Source: Betaproteobacteria bacterium GR16-43 (GTDB lineage Bacteria; Pseudomonadota; Gammaproteobacteria; Burkholderiales; Usitatibacteraceae). Taken from it: a stretch of 64,000 bases of DNA. The number at the start of each line of letters is the position of its first letter. Within the stretch, counting starts at the first letter, position 1. Position numbers and translations under genes: made by a program. Shown here piece after piece: positions 11,301 through 22,505 of this stretch. The notes below the pieces were generated by a model. The model did not search any database, was not told where the DNA came from, and saw only the letters and a program-made list of their open reading frames with translations. The stretch is taken from positions 496,001 through 560,000 of the forward strand of contig CP019169.1 in the NCBI GenBank assembly GCA_001953215.1, in the 5' to 3' direction.

Positions 11301-11473
11301 TGGACCTCGGTACGGTCTTCGACAAGACGAGCCCGTGGTGGCCGCAGCTCACCTTCGACGTGATCAACCTCACGCGGGAAACGCAACGGACGTATTTCCA
11401 GTTCCAGAACGCGACGTTCACGGAATACAAACCGGGCCGTACCTACGTCGTCGGCTTGCGCGCCAAGTTCTGA
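8396..11473 (+). CDS. TonB-dependent outer-membrane receptor for xylo-oligosaccharides
   Basis: 1025 residues from the ATG at 8396, which has GGAGGAG eight bases upstream; the frame is open further upstream but runs through the operators. A signal peptide ends near ALA-QTPP. The TonB box is ETVVVTG, then the plug domain (ESLNRIPGVLI, IQIRGLGTSF, SPTAAMTEGGAAGVVDM) and a large beta-barrel ending in the usual C-terminal Phe (LRAKF). The plug is of the Xanthomonas/Caulobacter carbohydrate type. It lies between GH67 and a LacI regulator, with two operators in front, so it most likely imports (glucurono)xylo-oligosaccharides across the outer membrane. Confidence 0.92.
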   Translation: MQKKREMACRRGLAGRRILFGTATLAGLVAQALAQTPPTTPESRETVVVTGYRASVESSTRDKREATGFQDSIFAEDIGKFPDSNIAESLNRIPGVLISREITGEGLNIQIRGLGTSFTKILLNGAPVAVASTGRTDNQNTNREVDLDMLPTDLFRRLSVYKSPTAAMTEGGAAGVVDMRTARPFDTPGRNISVAVSGVENQVADKWGNKGSIVASQTWGDTFGILGGFAWGKNKIRTTGFETIGWTNPNLSATQNTAATRNNTGGGNFTIPGTVPANAGNGLVTGAVIDQAFLLAHNPGLDITAIDNAIIPRLGRTMDESGTKNRYSGVVSLEWRPTQDLYFYLDALDAKKKNDMKRIDMNWVGRNGAIIPLNMTVDRTDCSQGCVVTSATYANAQFFLEYRPYIEDVKLWGVNPGMEWQIGKNLKADAQINFTKSEFHRESPTVLPITAASSGVTVNFTNGEVPTIATNIDLNNPANFVWAGGRVNQQEEFRKTETKGGRFNLTWGDKAFNVKGGVAYDDIERRITARDNSGAWQAATCGNNPSVFLLGPNGGPACDGANTPGASAASLYPGYGTGYTAGAGLPASLTYRGSLVPLAQLPSYLMPGPAGFVTVDWNRFSTATNYGTFVNTAPEVGSSNTGASAGFIEEKASAFYMEVNGKSEPFNMPLKYNAGLRYVRTEQTVGGFISITDPRNAAQNLTLNGSKYPNIDQFVYIDSTYNNTLPSATAALNLAKDVVLRTSASRTMTRADPNAIRPSINFSSPSADVGTAGNPDLKPYLSDNFDLGLEWYTGASGYVSATPFYKRIKGFTTNQNTTVPFTALAPFGINYDSLSPTQQAALNARGGPNAATVVITQAVNAEGYLRIKGLELNWVQPLDKILPIRGFGFSANLTRIKQETSGGVSGAVALGVPEKTYNMTAYYEQHGFMARISQTFQEGSQVATANQNGITAAALFSDDYKQVDFSSSVDLGTVFDKTSPWWPQLTFDVINLTRETQRTYFQFQNATFTEYKPGRTYVVGLRAKF

Positions 11474-11501
11474 GCACGGCGGGCAGGCAGTAGTTCCTCG
11501 A

Positions 11502-11534
11502 CGAGGGCGACCGAAGCCACTTCGGTCGCCCTCG
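11502..11534 (+). terminator. terminator after the TonB receptor
   Basis: A perfect 14-bp stem (CGAGGGCGACCGAA and its inverse) with a GCCAC loop lies 28 bp after the receptor stop. The following sequence (CCGCTTGTACC) is only weakly T-rich. It separates the receptor from the LacI gene. Confidence 0.75.
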
Positions 11535-11567
11535 CCGCTTGTACCGTACGAGCAAACCGTCCAGACC

Positions 11568-12653
11568 ATGATGAACGTGAAGAACCGCCCCACCGCCAAG
11601 CGCACCGTAGCCACGATCTCCGACGTGGCCAAGCGCGCCGGCGTCTCGCCGATGACCGTCTCGCGCGTCGTGAACGGCGAGTCGAACGTGCGCGACACCA
11701 CGCGCGACAAGGTGAATGCCGCCGTCGCGGCGTTGAACTACATCCCGAACCAGGCGGCGCGCCGGCTGGCGGGCTCGAAGCTGATCCGCATCGCCATCCT
11801 CTACAGCAACCCCTCGGCCGGATACCTGAACGAGCTGCTGGTGGGCGTGCTGAACCGCGCGAGCCTCGCGCACATGCAGCTCGTGGTCGAGAAATGCGAT
11901 TCGGGCTTGCGCGGCGAGGAAGAAGCGCGCGAGCTCATCGACAGCGGCATCGACGGCATCATCCTGCCGCCCCCGCTGTGCGATTCCGTGCGCCTGCTCG
12001 ACCTCGTGGCCGAAACCTCCACGCCCGCCGTCGCCATCGCGAGCGGCCAGCCCGACAAGCGCATCTGCGCCATCGGCATCGACGACTACCGCGCCGCCTA
12101 CGAGATGACGCAGCACCTCATCTCGCTGGGCCACCATCGCATCGGCTTCATCCTCGGCCACCCGAACCAGACCGCGAGCGCCCGCCGCCTCGCGGGCTTC
12201 CGCGCCGCGATGAAGCAGGCCGCCCTCGAAGTGCCCGACGAGCTGATGGCGCAGGGCATGTACAACTACCGCTCCGGACTGGACGCGGCCGAGATCCTGC
12301 TCTCCGTCGACCATCGCCCGTCCGCGATCTTCGCGTCGAACGACGACATGGCGGCCGCCACGGTGGCCATCGCCCACCGCCTGCATCTCGACGTGCCGGG
12401 CGATCTCACGGTCGCCGGCTTCGACGATGCCGCGCTCGCCACCACGATCTGGCCCGAGCTCACCACCGTGCGCCAGCCCATCACCGAAATGGCGGGCGCC
12501 GCGGTCGACCTCCTCGTGCGCCTCATCCGCGCGCGCCGCGAGGGCGCGCCGGAGGCTTCCGAGCACGTCGTGATGGATTTCTCGCTGATCCGGCGCCAGT
12601 CCGATGCGGCGCCGCGCCTGCGCCCGCCGGTGGCGATCGCCCACAAGGCCTGA
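11568..12653 (+). CDS. LacI-family transcriptional regulator
   Basis: 361 residues. The N-terminal helix-turn-helix reads TISDVAKRAGVSPMTVSRVV, followed by the hinge helix (NQAARRLAGSK) that inserts into the minor groove of a palindromic operator. A periplasmic-binding-protein-like effector domain fills the rest (IDDYRAAYEMTQHLISLGHH, SIFASNDDMAAA-type segment). It sits between the TonB receptor and a sugar ABC operon. The candidate operators at 8313-8353 and 29556-29567 have the CG/GC centre typical of LacI-family sites. Ligand is presumably xylose, a xylo-oligosaccharide or an aldouronic acid; this cannot be read from the sequence. Confidence 0.9.
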   Translation: MMNVKNRPTAKRTVATISDVAKRAGVSPMTVSRVVNGESNVRDTTRDKVNAAVAALNYIPNQAARRLAGSKLIRIAILYSNPSAGYLNELLVGVLNRASLAHMQLVVEKCDSGLRGEEEARELIDSGIDGIILPPPLCDSVRLLDLVAETSTPAVAIASGQPDKRICAIGIDDYRAAYEMTQHLISLGHHRIGFILGHPNQTASARRLAGFRAAMKQAALEVPDELMAQGMYNYRSGLDAAEILLSVDHRPSAIFASNDDMAAATVAIAHRLHLDVPGDLTVAGFDDAALATTIWPELTTVRQPITEMAGAAVDLLVRLIRARREGAPEASEHVVMDFSLIRRQSDAAPRLRPPVAIAHKA

Positions 12654-12670
12654 CCCAGGGCCGTTCCCCC

Positions 12671-13927
12671 ATGGATTCACGCCTCCGCGCCATTGCCGCC
12701 GCCGTGGCGAGCGCCGTTTCGATCGCGAGCCCCGCGGGCGCGGACGAAATCGTCGTGCAATCGATCAACGCGTACGTGAAGAGCACGGTCGACAACTTCA
12801 ACCGCGAGAATCCCGGCGACAAGGTTCATTTCCGGCTCGTCTCCTACCAATCGATCAACGACAGCCTGCCGGTCCAGCTCGCCTCGGGCGGCGGGCCGGA
12901 CATCTCGATGGTGGCCGACTGGAACGGGCTCGCGAAGTACTACCTCGACCTGCGCCCCTACGTGGACGCGGCGTACTTCGAGCGCGAGTTCGGAACCGTC
13001 CTGGCGATGCTGCGCGCCCGGGACGCGCGCCCCGACGCGATCAACGGCATGACCGGCGCCATCACGATGAACGGCGCCTACGTGAACCGCACGCTCTTCC
13101 GCCAGGCCGGGATCGCGATGCCCAGCCCGGGGGCCACGTGGGACGACTGGGCCGACGCCGCCCGCCGGGTCGCGAAGGCTACGCGCACGCCGATGGCGAT
13201 GGAAGTGGATCGCTCCGCCCATCGCTTCGCGAGCATCGCGATCAGCTACGGCGCGAAGCTCGTGGATGCGAACGGCGACTTCGTCGTGGACGAGGGCCTG
13301 AAGGCCGCGATCCGCAAGTTCGTCGCGTGGCACCGCGACGGCACGCTTCCCATGGACCTCTGGGGCGCGGTCGGCGGCGCCACGCACCGCGACAACTTCG
13401 ACGACTTCATGAACGCGAAGGTCGTCCTCTACTTCGGCGGCTCCTGGCAGCTGGAGCGCATGAACAAGGAAGTGGGCGACCTCTTCGACTGGGCCGTGAT
13501 CGACGCGCCCTGCGGCCCCGCGGCGTGCGCGCTGATGCCCGGCGGCGGCGCGATGGTGGCGTTCAAGCACACGAAATCCCCGAAGCTGGCCGCGCGCTAC
13601 CTCGCCTTCGCCGCGCGCGAGGAGAACATGCGCGAGCAACTGGCCCGGGGCGCCAACATCCCGCTCGCCACCACGCTCGTGAAAACCGGCGTCTCCTACC
13701 CGAACGCCTCGGAGCTGGTCCGCGAGGCGCTCGCGAGCTACACGCGCCAGGTCCCGTCGATTCCCCCGGCCGCGTACGCGTTCCAGGGCTGGCGCTTCCA
13801 GCGCGCGGCGATGAACGCGATGACCACGCGCATCAGCCAGGTGTTGAACAACGAGCTCGACGTCGACACCGCCGCGGCCTTCATCAAGAAGGACGTCGAC
13901 CTCGCCATCCAGGCGGCGCGGCGATGA
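12671..13927 (+). CDS. CUT1 sugar ABC transporter, substrate-binding protein
   Basis: 418 residues from the ATG at 12671. The signal peptide ends near PAGA-DEI. The mature part is a family 1 extracellular solute-binding protein (VQSINAYVKSTVDNFNREN, GGGPDISMVADW, GGSWQLERMN). It lies 17 bp after the LacI gene, and its stop overlaps the first permease start (ATGA). With the two permeases and the ATPase at 16224 it forms a complete CUT1 (maltose-type) importer. In this locus the ligand is probably a xylo-oligosaccharide or aldouronic acid rather than free xylose, which has its own XylF. Confidence 0.88.
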   Translation: MDSRLRAIAAAVASAVSIASPAGADEIVVQSINAYVKSTVDNFNRENPGDKVHFRLVSYQSINDSLPVQLASGGGPDISMVADWNGLAKYYLDLRPYVDAAYFEREFGTVLAMLRARDARPDAINGMTGAITMNGAYVNRTLFRQAGIAMPSPGATWDDWADAARRVAKATRTPMAMEVDRSAHRFASIAISYGAKLVDANGDFVVDEGLKAAIRKFVAWHRDGTLPMDLWGAVGGATHRDNFDDFMNAKVVLYFGGSWQLERMNKEVGDLFDWAVIDAPCGPAACALMPGGGAMVAFKHTKSPKLAARYLAFAAREENMREQLARGANIPLATTLVKTGVSYPNASELVREALASYTRQVPSIPPAAYAFQGWRFQRAAMNAMTTRISQVLNNELDVDTAAAFIKKDVDLAIQAARR

Positions 13928-14925
13928 AGGGCTTCGAAGAGAAGGCCATGGGCGTGCTCTCGGCGATCGCCTCGCTGCCGGCCCGTGCGGTCGAGCCGCT
14001 GATGGTGCTGCTCCAGCGGGTGCTCGGCGTGGGGCGCCTGCCGTGGGTGTTCCTGCTGCCCAACCTCACGGTGATCCTGTTCTTCTCGGTGCTGCCGATC
14101 CTGATCAACGTCCTGTATTCGGTCACCGGCAGCGACAACCTCTATCCGAGCGAGCGCCACTTCGTCGGGCTCGCCAACTACGCGACGCTGCTGGAGTGCG
14201 GCGACTACCTCGATCCGTCGACGTGCTCGCGCGATCTCTTCTGGCGCGCGGTGCGCAACGCGCTGGTGTTCGTGCCCTCGCAGGTCGTGGTGATGATCGG
14301 CTTCGCGCTGGTGACCGCGATCGCGCTGAACCGCCGCATCCATGCGCGCGGCTTCTTCCGCGGCATCTTCTTCTTCCCGGTGATGCTCTCGCCCGTCGTG
14401 GTGGCGATGACCTGGGTCTGGCTGCTGCAGCGCGACGGCGCGCTGAACGGCGTCCTCGGCGCGTTCGGGTTGGATCGGTTGAGCTGGCTTTCGGATCCGG
14501 CGCGCGCCTTCAAGTGGTCGATCTTCGTGACCGTGTGGGCCCACATGGGCTTCTACACGATCATCCTGCTCGCGGGCCTGCAGAGCATCCCGGCCGACAT
14601 CTACGAAGCCGCCAAGATGGACCGCGCCTCGCCGTGGCGGGTGTTCTCGCGCATCACGCTGCCGCTGCTGAAGCCCGTGTTGCTCGTGGTCTTCATCCTC
14701 TGCACGATCCGCTCCGTGCAGACCTTCGACGAGATCTACGTGCTCACCGGCGGCGGCCCCGGCACGGCGACCAAGATGATCGTGCACTACATCTACGAGA
14801 CCGGCTTCGCGGTGATGCCGCGCAACTACGGGCTCGCGGCCGCGGCCTCGCTGATGCTGGGCGTGGTGCTGTTCCTCTTCACCGCGCTGCAGATGAAGCT
14901 CTCGCGGAAGGGCCAGGATGCGTGA
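13924..14925 (+). CDS. CUT1 ABC transporter permease (MalF-like)
   Basis: 333 residues with six predicted membrane spans: LTVILFFSVLPILINVLYSV, then a group around residues 115-300. The cytoplasmic EAA loop is DIYEAAKMDRASPWRVF followed by ITLPLLKP, which contacts the ATPase. It overlaps the binding-protein stop by 4 bp (ATGA) and the next permease by 8 bp, so the three are translationally coupled. Confidence 0.88.
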   Translation: MKGFEEKAMGVLSAIASLPARAVEPLMVLLQRVLGVGRLPWVFLLPNLTVILFFSVLPILINVLYSVTGSDNLYPSERHFVGLANYATLLECGDYLDPSTCSRDLFWRAVRNALVFVPSQVVVMIGFALVTAIALNRRIHARGFFRGIFFFPVMLSPVVVAMTWVWLLQRDGALNGVLGAFGLDRLSWLSDPARAFKWSIFVTVWAHMGFYTIILLAGLQSIPADIYEAAKMDRASPWRVFSRITLPLLKPVLLVVFILCTIRSVQTFDEIYVLTGGGPGTATKMIVHYIYETGFAVMPRNYGLAAAASLMLGVVLFLFTALQMKLSRKGQDA

Positions 14926-16000
14926 AGCCCTGACCGCACCCGGCTCCGCCTGGGGCTTCCTCGCGCGCAAGCGCGGCGGCATCCGCGCCGACTGGACCGA
15001 CTACGTGACCTACGCGTACCTGATCGCGGGCGTGGTGGTCATGCTGGCGCCGGTGCTGTGGGTCGTGCTCTCGTCGTTCAAGGGCGAGGGCAACCTGACC
15101 CAGTTCCCGCCCACCCTGTTGCCCGAGACCATCGAGTCCGTGACGGTCCAGGGCTACGACCGTCCCCTGTCGTTGTTCCGGGTCCGGCGCGACGACGGCA
15201 CCACGGTCACGCTGGCGCAGGTCCGCCGCGTGGGCATCGAGGCGCAGATGGTGGACCCGGCGCATCCGGAAGCCGGCCGCATCACGGTGCCGGTGGATCG
15301 TGCGGAGCCGGTGCGCAAGTTCCACATCGCCACGGAGAACTACACGCGGCTGCTCACGAGCGCCGGCGGACGCATCTGGTCGTCGATCTACAACACCGTG
15401 TTCATCACGGTGGTGGCCACGCTCATCACGCTCGTGATGAACGCGATGGCGGCCTTCGCATTGTCCAAGTACAAGTTCCGCGGCAGCAACCTCGCGCTGC
15501 TGGCCATCCTGGCCACGCTCATGGTGCCGTCCACCATCGTGCTGGTGCCGATCTACCTCATCGTCTCCGAGCTGGGCCTCGTGAACAACCTCTGGGGCGT
15601 GATCCTGCCGGTGATCTCGACGCCCACGGGCGTGTTCCTGCTGCGCCAGTACATGCTCACGATCCCCGACGAGCTGCTCGAAGCCGCGCGCATGGACCAC
15701 GCGAGCGAGTGGCGCATCTTCTGGCGGCTGATCCTTCCGCTGTCCACGCCGGCGCTCGCGGTGGTGGCCATCTTCTCGATCATGTCGCGCTGGAACGATT
15801 TCCTGCTGCCGCTCATCGTGCTGAACAAGCCCGAGGTGCACACGCTGCAGATCGCGCTCGCGGGCTACACCGACGAGAACGGCATCCAGTACGGGATGCT
15901 GCTCGCGATGACCACGCTCACCGCGCTGCCGCTGGCGCTGGGCTTCATCTTCCTGCAGCGCTACATCACCACCGGCATCGCTTCCACGGGGATCAAATGA
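14918..16000 (+). CDS. CUT1 ABC transporter permease (MalG-like) with a large loop
   Basis: 360 residues, longer than the usual 270-300 for MalG-type permeases. The excess is a hydrophilic stretch of about 100 residues (about 50-150) between the first and second membrane spans, including a beta-rich segment (VTVQGYDRPLSLFRVRRDDG). The topology places it in the periplasm. The core permease is normal: six spans and EAA loop ELLEAARMDHASEWRIF followed by LILPLSTPAL. The extra loop could contact the binding protein. Its partner ATPase is separated by the palindromic element at 16038-16200. Confidence 0.87.
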   Translation: MREALTAPGSAWGFLARKRGGIRADWTDYVTYAYLIAGVVVMLAPVLWVVLSSFKGEGNLTQFPPTLLPETIESVTVQGYDRPLSLFRVRRDDGTTVTLAQVRRVGIEAQMVDPAHPEAGRITVPVDRAEPVRKFHIATENYTRLLTSAGGRIWSSIYNTVFITVVATLITLVMNAMAAFALSKYKFRGSNLALLAILATLMVPSTIVLVPIYLIVSELGLVNNLWGVILPVISTPTGVFLLRQYMLTIPDELLEAARMDHASEWRIFWRLILPLSTPALAVVAIFSIMSRWNDFLLPLIVLNKPEVHTLQIALAGYTDENGIQYGMLLAMTTLTALPLALGFIFLQRYITTGIASTGIK

Positions 16001-16037
16001 GGATCGAGATGCATTTGGCTGGGGTGTCCTTGGAAGC

Positions 16038-16200
16038 GTTGTTGGGAACGCAGATCCCCGCAGATGACCCCCCGCAGATCCCCGCGGATAAAGACTTCAT
16101 GAGTAGTCGTACGGGAATCTGCCGGTACGTCTCAAGCCAAGAGCATCTATCTGCGGAGATCCGCGGGGGGTCATCTGCGGGGATCTGCGTTCCCAACAAC
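16038..16200. repeat. palindromic element with 10-bp arm units, copy 2
   Basis: Two 53-base arms (16038-16090 and 16148-16200) match with only three mismatches around a 57-base unrelated centre. Each arm starts GTTGTTGGGAACGCAGATCC and repeats CGCAGATCCC-like units (CGCAGATCCC, CGCAGATGACC, CGCAGATCCC, CGCGGATA). It lies between the second permease (ends 16000) and the ATPase (starts 16224), splitting an otherwise tight operon. A transcript would fold into a very stable long hairpin, which could reduce ATPase expression or mark an mRNA processing site. Confidence 0.9.
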
Positions 16201-16223
16201 CTCAACAAGAACGGGAACGGCTC

Positions 16224-18777
<2,554 letters not shown>

Positions 18778-18778
<1 letters not shown>

Positions 18779-20067
18779 TGAAACGATCGAGCTTTTTCGC
18801 GCGGGCCAAGCCTGTCGCCTACCGCTACTACCAACCGGATCGCCGCGTGCTGGGGCGGCGCATGGCCGACCACCTGCGCTTCGCCGTCTGCTACTGGCAC
18901 ACGTTCGGCGGCACGGGCGCCGATCCGTTCGGTTCCGACACCTTCCAGCGCCCCTGGCACGCGGCGGGCGGCGACGCGATGCGGCAGGCCGAGCACAAGG
19001 CCGAGGTCGCCTTCGAGCTCTTCGAACTGCTGCGCGCGCCGTTCTTCACGTTCCACGACCGCGACCTGGCCCCTGAAGGCGCCACGCTGCGCGAATCGAA
19101 CCTGAATCTGCGTCGGATGGGCGACTCGATCGAGAAGAGGATGCGCCGCACGGGCGTGAAGCCGCTCTGGGGCATGGCCAACCTCACCTCGCATCCGCGC
19201 TACATGTCAGGTGCGGCCACCAACCCCGACCCCGAGGTGTTCGCCTACGCCGCCGCGCAGGCAAAGAACGCGCTCGAGTTCACGCACGACCTCGGGGGCG
19301 CCAACTACGCGCTCTGGGGCGGGCGCGAAGGCTACGAGACGCTGCTCAACACGGACCTGAAGCGCGAGCTGGACCAGCTCGGCCGCTTCCTGTCCCTGGT
19401 GGTCGAGCACAAGCACAAGATCGGATTCCGCGGCGCGATCCTGATCGAGCCCAAGCCCGCCGAACCCAGCAAGCACCAGTACGACCGCGACGTCGCCACC
19501 ATCTACGCCCTGCTCGAGCGGAACGGCCTGGAGCGCGAGGTCGGCATCAACATCGAGCAGAACCACGCGCTGCTGGCGGGGCACTCGTTCGAGCACGAGA
19601 TCGCGCTCGCGCAGGCGCTCGGCGTGTTCGGTTCGATCGACATCAACCGCGGCGACGACAACCTCGGCTGGGACACGGTGCAGTTCGCCAACAATCTCCC
19701 CCAGGTGGCCCTCGCCATGTACCACATCGTCCGTGGCGGCGGGTTCACCACGGGCGGCCTCAACTTCGACGCGAAGGTGCGCCGGCAGTCGATCGACCCC
19801 GAGGACCTCGTGGTCGCGCACGCCGCGTCCATGGACCTCTGCGCGCGGGCCCTGCTCGTGGCCGAGAAGATGATCGACGACGCCGAACTCGCGAGCCACG
19901 TCGAGGCGCGCTATGCGGGCTGGAACGGCAAGTTCGGCCGCGACGTCCTCACCGGAAGAAAGACACTGGCGCAGCTCGCCGCGCACGTGGACAAGAACAA
20001 CCTCGAGCCGCAGCCGCGCTCGGGGCGCCAGGAACGCCTCGAGGCGCTGGTCAACCGCTACACCTGA
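18778..20067 (+). CDS. xylose isomerase paralogue with altered active site
   Basis: 429 residues from the ATG at 18778 (TGATG overlap with xylB). Family signatures are present: [10 protein letters not shown] and [10 protein letters not shown], plus [12 protein letters not shown] and GSIDINRGD. Two normally invariant positions differ. The metal-2 site segment reads WDTVQF where E. coli XylA and the next gene have WDTDQF, so the second Asp is Val301. The substrate-pocket Trp of the N-terminal region is Gly45 (WHTFGGTG against WHSFVWPG). The frame is intact and codon use is like its neighbours, so it is not an obvious pseudogene. It may have weak or different isomerase activity, or form mixed tetramers with XylA. 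Confidence 0.85.
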
Positions 20068-20096
20068 ACACACTCCATCGATCCAGAAAGACCGCC

Positions 20097-21389
20097 ATGA
20101 AAAAATCCGCTTCGTTCTTCGAACAATCCGAACCGGCCAAGTTCCGCTACTACAAGCCCGACCAGAAAGTGCTCGGCAAGAAGATGGCCGACCACCTCCG
20201 CTTCGCGGTGTGCTACTGGCACAGCTTCGTCTGGCCCGGCCTCGATCCCTTCGGCGGCGAGACGTTCCATCGCCCCTGGCACGCCGCGGGCGGCGACCCG
20301 ATGAAGCAGGCGCAGCAGAAGGCCGACGTCGCCTTCGAGCTCTTCCGCCTCGTGCGCGCTCCGTACTTCACGTTCCACGACCGCGACATCGCGCCCGAGG
20401 GCGCAACGCTGCGCGAATCGAACCTGAACGTCCGCAAGATCGGCGAGACCTTCGAGAAGAAGATGTCGAAGAGCGGCGTGAAGCTGCTCTGGGGCACGGC
20501 GAACCTGTTCAGCCACCGCCGCTTCATGTCGGGGGCGGCGACGAACCCGGATCCCGAAGTCTTCGCCTACGCCGCCGCGCAGGTGAAGAACGTGCTCGAG
20601 ATGACCCACGAGCTGAAGGGCGAGAACTACGTGCTCTGGGGCGGCCGCGAAGGCTACGAGACGCTGCTGAACACGAACGTGGGCCGCGAGCTGGACCAGC
20701 TCGGCCGCTTCCTGAACCTCGTCGTGGACCACAAGCACAAGATCGGCTTCAAGGGCCTCGTCCTCATCGAGCCGAAGCCGGCCGAGCCGACCAAGCACCA
20801 GTACGACTACGACGTCTCCACCGTCTACGGCTTCCTCAAGCGCTACGGGCTCGAGAAGGAAGTGAAGGTGAACATCGAGCAGAACCACGCGCTGCTGGCC
20901 GGTCATACGTTCGAGCACGAGATCGCGCTCGCGCATGCGCTCGGGATCTTCGGTTCCATCGACATGAACCGCGGCGACGAGCAGTCCGGCTGGGATACCG
21001 ACCAGTTCCCGAACAACCTCCCGCAGATGGCGCTCGCGATGTACCACATCATCCAGGGCGGGGGCTTCACGTCGGGCGGCCTCAACTTCGACGCGAAGGT
21101 GCGCCGCCAGTCGATCGATCCGGACGACCTCGTCCACGCCCACGCCGATGCGATGGACCTCTGCGCCCGCGCGCTGCTCGTCGCCGAGAAGATGATCAAG
21201 GACGGCAAGCTCGCGAAGCACGTCGAGGCGCGCTACGCCGGCTGGAAGGGCAAGTTCGGCCGCGACATCCTCGCGGGCAAGATGACGCTCGCGCAGCTCG
21301 CCAAGCACGTGGACAAGAACAACCTCGATCCGCAGCCGCGATCGGGACAGCAGGAGAAGCTGGAAGCGCTCGTGAATCAATATATCTAG
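20097..21389 (+). CDS. xylA: D-xylose isomerase
   Basis: 430 residues. It is a tandem copy of the preceding gene but keeps all catalytic residues: [10 protein letters not shown] (catalytic His and Asp), [38 protein letters not shown] and WDTDQF with the metal-2 ligand Asp302. The pocket Trp46 is present. It converts D-xylose to D-xylulose in the cytoplasm using divalent metal. A 29-bp gap with a purine-rich AGAAAG separates it from its paralogue, so it may be translated more independently. Likely the main working isomerase of this locus. Confidence 0.94.
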   Translation: MKKSASFFEQSEPAKFRYYKPDQKVLGKKMADHLRFAVCYWHSFVWPGLDPFGGETFHRPWHAAGGDPMKQAQQKADVAFELFRLVRAPYFTFHDRDIAPEGATLRESNLNVRKIGETFEKKMSKSGVKLLWGTANLFSHRRFMSGAATNPDPEVFAYAAAQVKNVLEMTHELKGENYVLWGGREGYETLLNTNVGRELDQLGRFLNLVVDHKHKIGFKGLVLIEPKPAEPTKHQYDYDVSTVYGFLKRYGLEKEVKVNIEQNHALLAGHTFEHEIALAHALGIFGSIDMNRGDEQSGWDTDQFPNNLPQMALAMYHIIQGGGFTSGGLNFDAKVRRQSIDPDDLVHAHADAMDLCARALLVAEKMIKDGKLAKHVEARYAGWKGKFGRDILAGKMTLAQLAKHVDKNNLDPQPRSGQQEKLEALVNQYI

Positions 21390-21395
21390 GACTGG

Positions 21396-21415
21396 ATTCC
21401 CGCCTTCGCGGGAAT
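21396..21415 (+). repeat. short REP-like hairpin
   Basis: ATTCCCGC-CTTC-GCGGGAAT, preceded by CTGG and followed by GACG, lies 6 bases after the xylA stop and 26 bases before xylF. This is a widely scattered type of extragenic palindrome in beta- and gammaproteobacteria. It could protect the upstream mRNA or lower xylF expression. Confidence 0.8.
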
Positions 21416-21441
21416 GACGATCAATGGAGGAGGAGAGAAAC

Positions 21442-22488
21442 ATGAGCCCAAAAAAATGGGGCGCCACGCTGGTGGCAGCCCTTGCAGTGGTGGTGACGTC
21501 CCAGGCCGCGTTCGCGAAGGGCGAGCTGGTCGGCGTGTCCTGGTCGAATTTCCAGGAAGAGCGCTGGAAGAAGGACGAGGCCGCGATCAAGGCGGCGCTG
21601 GAAGCCGCGGGCGCGAAGTACATCTCGGCCGATGCGCAGGGCTCCAACGAGAAGCAGTTGGCCGACGTCGAAGCGTTGATCGCCAAGGGCGCCAAGGCGT
21701 TGATCATCCTCGCGCAGGATGCGAGCGCCGTGTTGCCCGCCGTGAACAAGGCGAAGGAAGCGAAGATCCCGGTGGTGGCCTACGACCGGCTGATCCAGGA
21801 CGCGAGCGTGCTCTACGTCACGTTCGACAACGTCGAGGTGGGCCGGCTGCAGGCGCGGGCCGTGCTCGCGGCGAAGCCGAAGGGCAACTACGTGCTCATC
21901 AAGGGCTCGCCCACCGACCCGAACGCCGACATGCTGGCCAACGGGCAGCGCGACGTCCTGGCCGACGCGATCTACAAGAAGGACGTGAAGATCGTCGGCG
22001 AGCAGTACACCGAGGGCTGGTCGCCCGAGGCGGCGCAGAAGAACATGGAGCAGATCCTCACGAAGAACAACAACAAGGTGGACGCGGTGGTCGCTTCCAA
22101 CGACGGCACGGCGGGCGCGGCGATCGCGGCGTTGCGCGCGCAGAACATGGTCGGCGTGCCGGTCTCGGGCCAGGACGCGGACGTGGCGGCGTTGAATCGC
22201 GTGGCCAAGGGCGAGCAGACCGTCACCGTGTGGAAGGATGCGCGCGAGCTGGGCAAGGTCGCGGGCGCCTACGCGGCGCAGATCGCGGCCGGCGGCAAGC
22301 GCGGCGACGTGAAGGACGTGCGGATGTGGAGCGGCGGCAGCAAGAAGGTGCAGATCCCGTCGGTGTTCCTGAAGCCGGTCGCGATCACCCGCGACAACCT
22401 CGACGTCGTCATCACCGCGGGTTGGGTCACCAAGGCGCAGGTGTGCGCCGGCGTCGAGGCCGCGAAAGCGCCACCGGCCTGCAAGTGA
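21442..22488 (+). CDS. xylF: D-xylose ABC transporter, periplasmic binding protein
   Basis: 348 residues from the ATG at 21442, chosen because GGAGGAGAG sits seven bases before it. The signal peptide ends near AAFA-KGE. The mature protein is a XylF-type pentose-binding protein: [15 protein letters not shown] at the start, YDRLIQDA in the hinge region, [11 protein letters not shown], and [14 protein letters not shown]. It binds free D-xylose in the periplasm and delivers it to the permease encoded 17 bp downstream. The gene follows xylA after a REP-like hairpin and probably belongs to the same transcript. Confidence 0.93.
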   Translation: MSPKKWGATLVAALAVVVTSQAAFAKGELVGVSWSNFQEERWKKDEAAIKAALEAAGAKYISADAQGSNEKQLADVEALIAKGAKALIILAQDASAVLPAVNKAKEAKIPVVAYDRLIQDASVLYVTFDNVEVGRLQARAVLAAKPKGNYVLIKGSPTDPNADMLANGQRDVLADAIYKKDVKIVGEQYTEGWSPEAAQKNMEQILTKNNNKVDAVVASNDGTAGAAIAALRAQNMVGVPVSGQDADVAALNRVAKGEQTVTVWKDARELGKVAGAYAAQIAAGGKRGDVKDVRMWSGGSKKVQIPSVFLKPVAITRDNLDVVITAGWVTKAQVCAGVEAAKAPPACK

Positions 22489-22505
22489 AGGACTAAGCTT
22501 CGACG

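Noticed and set aside
8327-11710. A 1127-codon open frame on the minus strand opposite the TonB receptor
   Set aside because: It is the antisense of a clear TonB-dependent receptor; the translation is Arg/His/Val-rich with no family features, as expected for shadow frames in GC-rich DNA.
16038-16200. CRISPR array or direct-repeat array
   Set aside because: The repeated CGCAGATCCC-like units are contiguous, have no spacers, and the two runs are inverted to each other. No cas gene is present.
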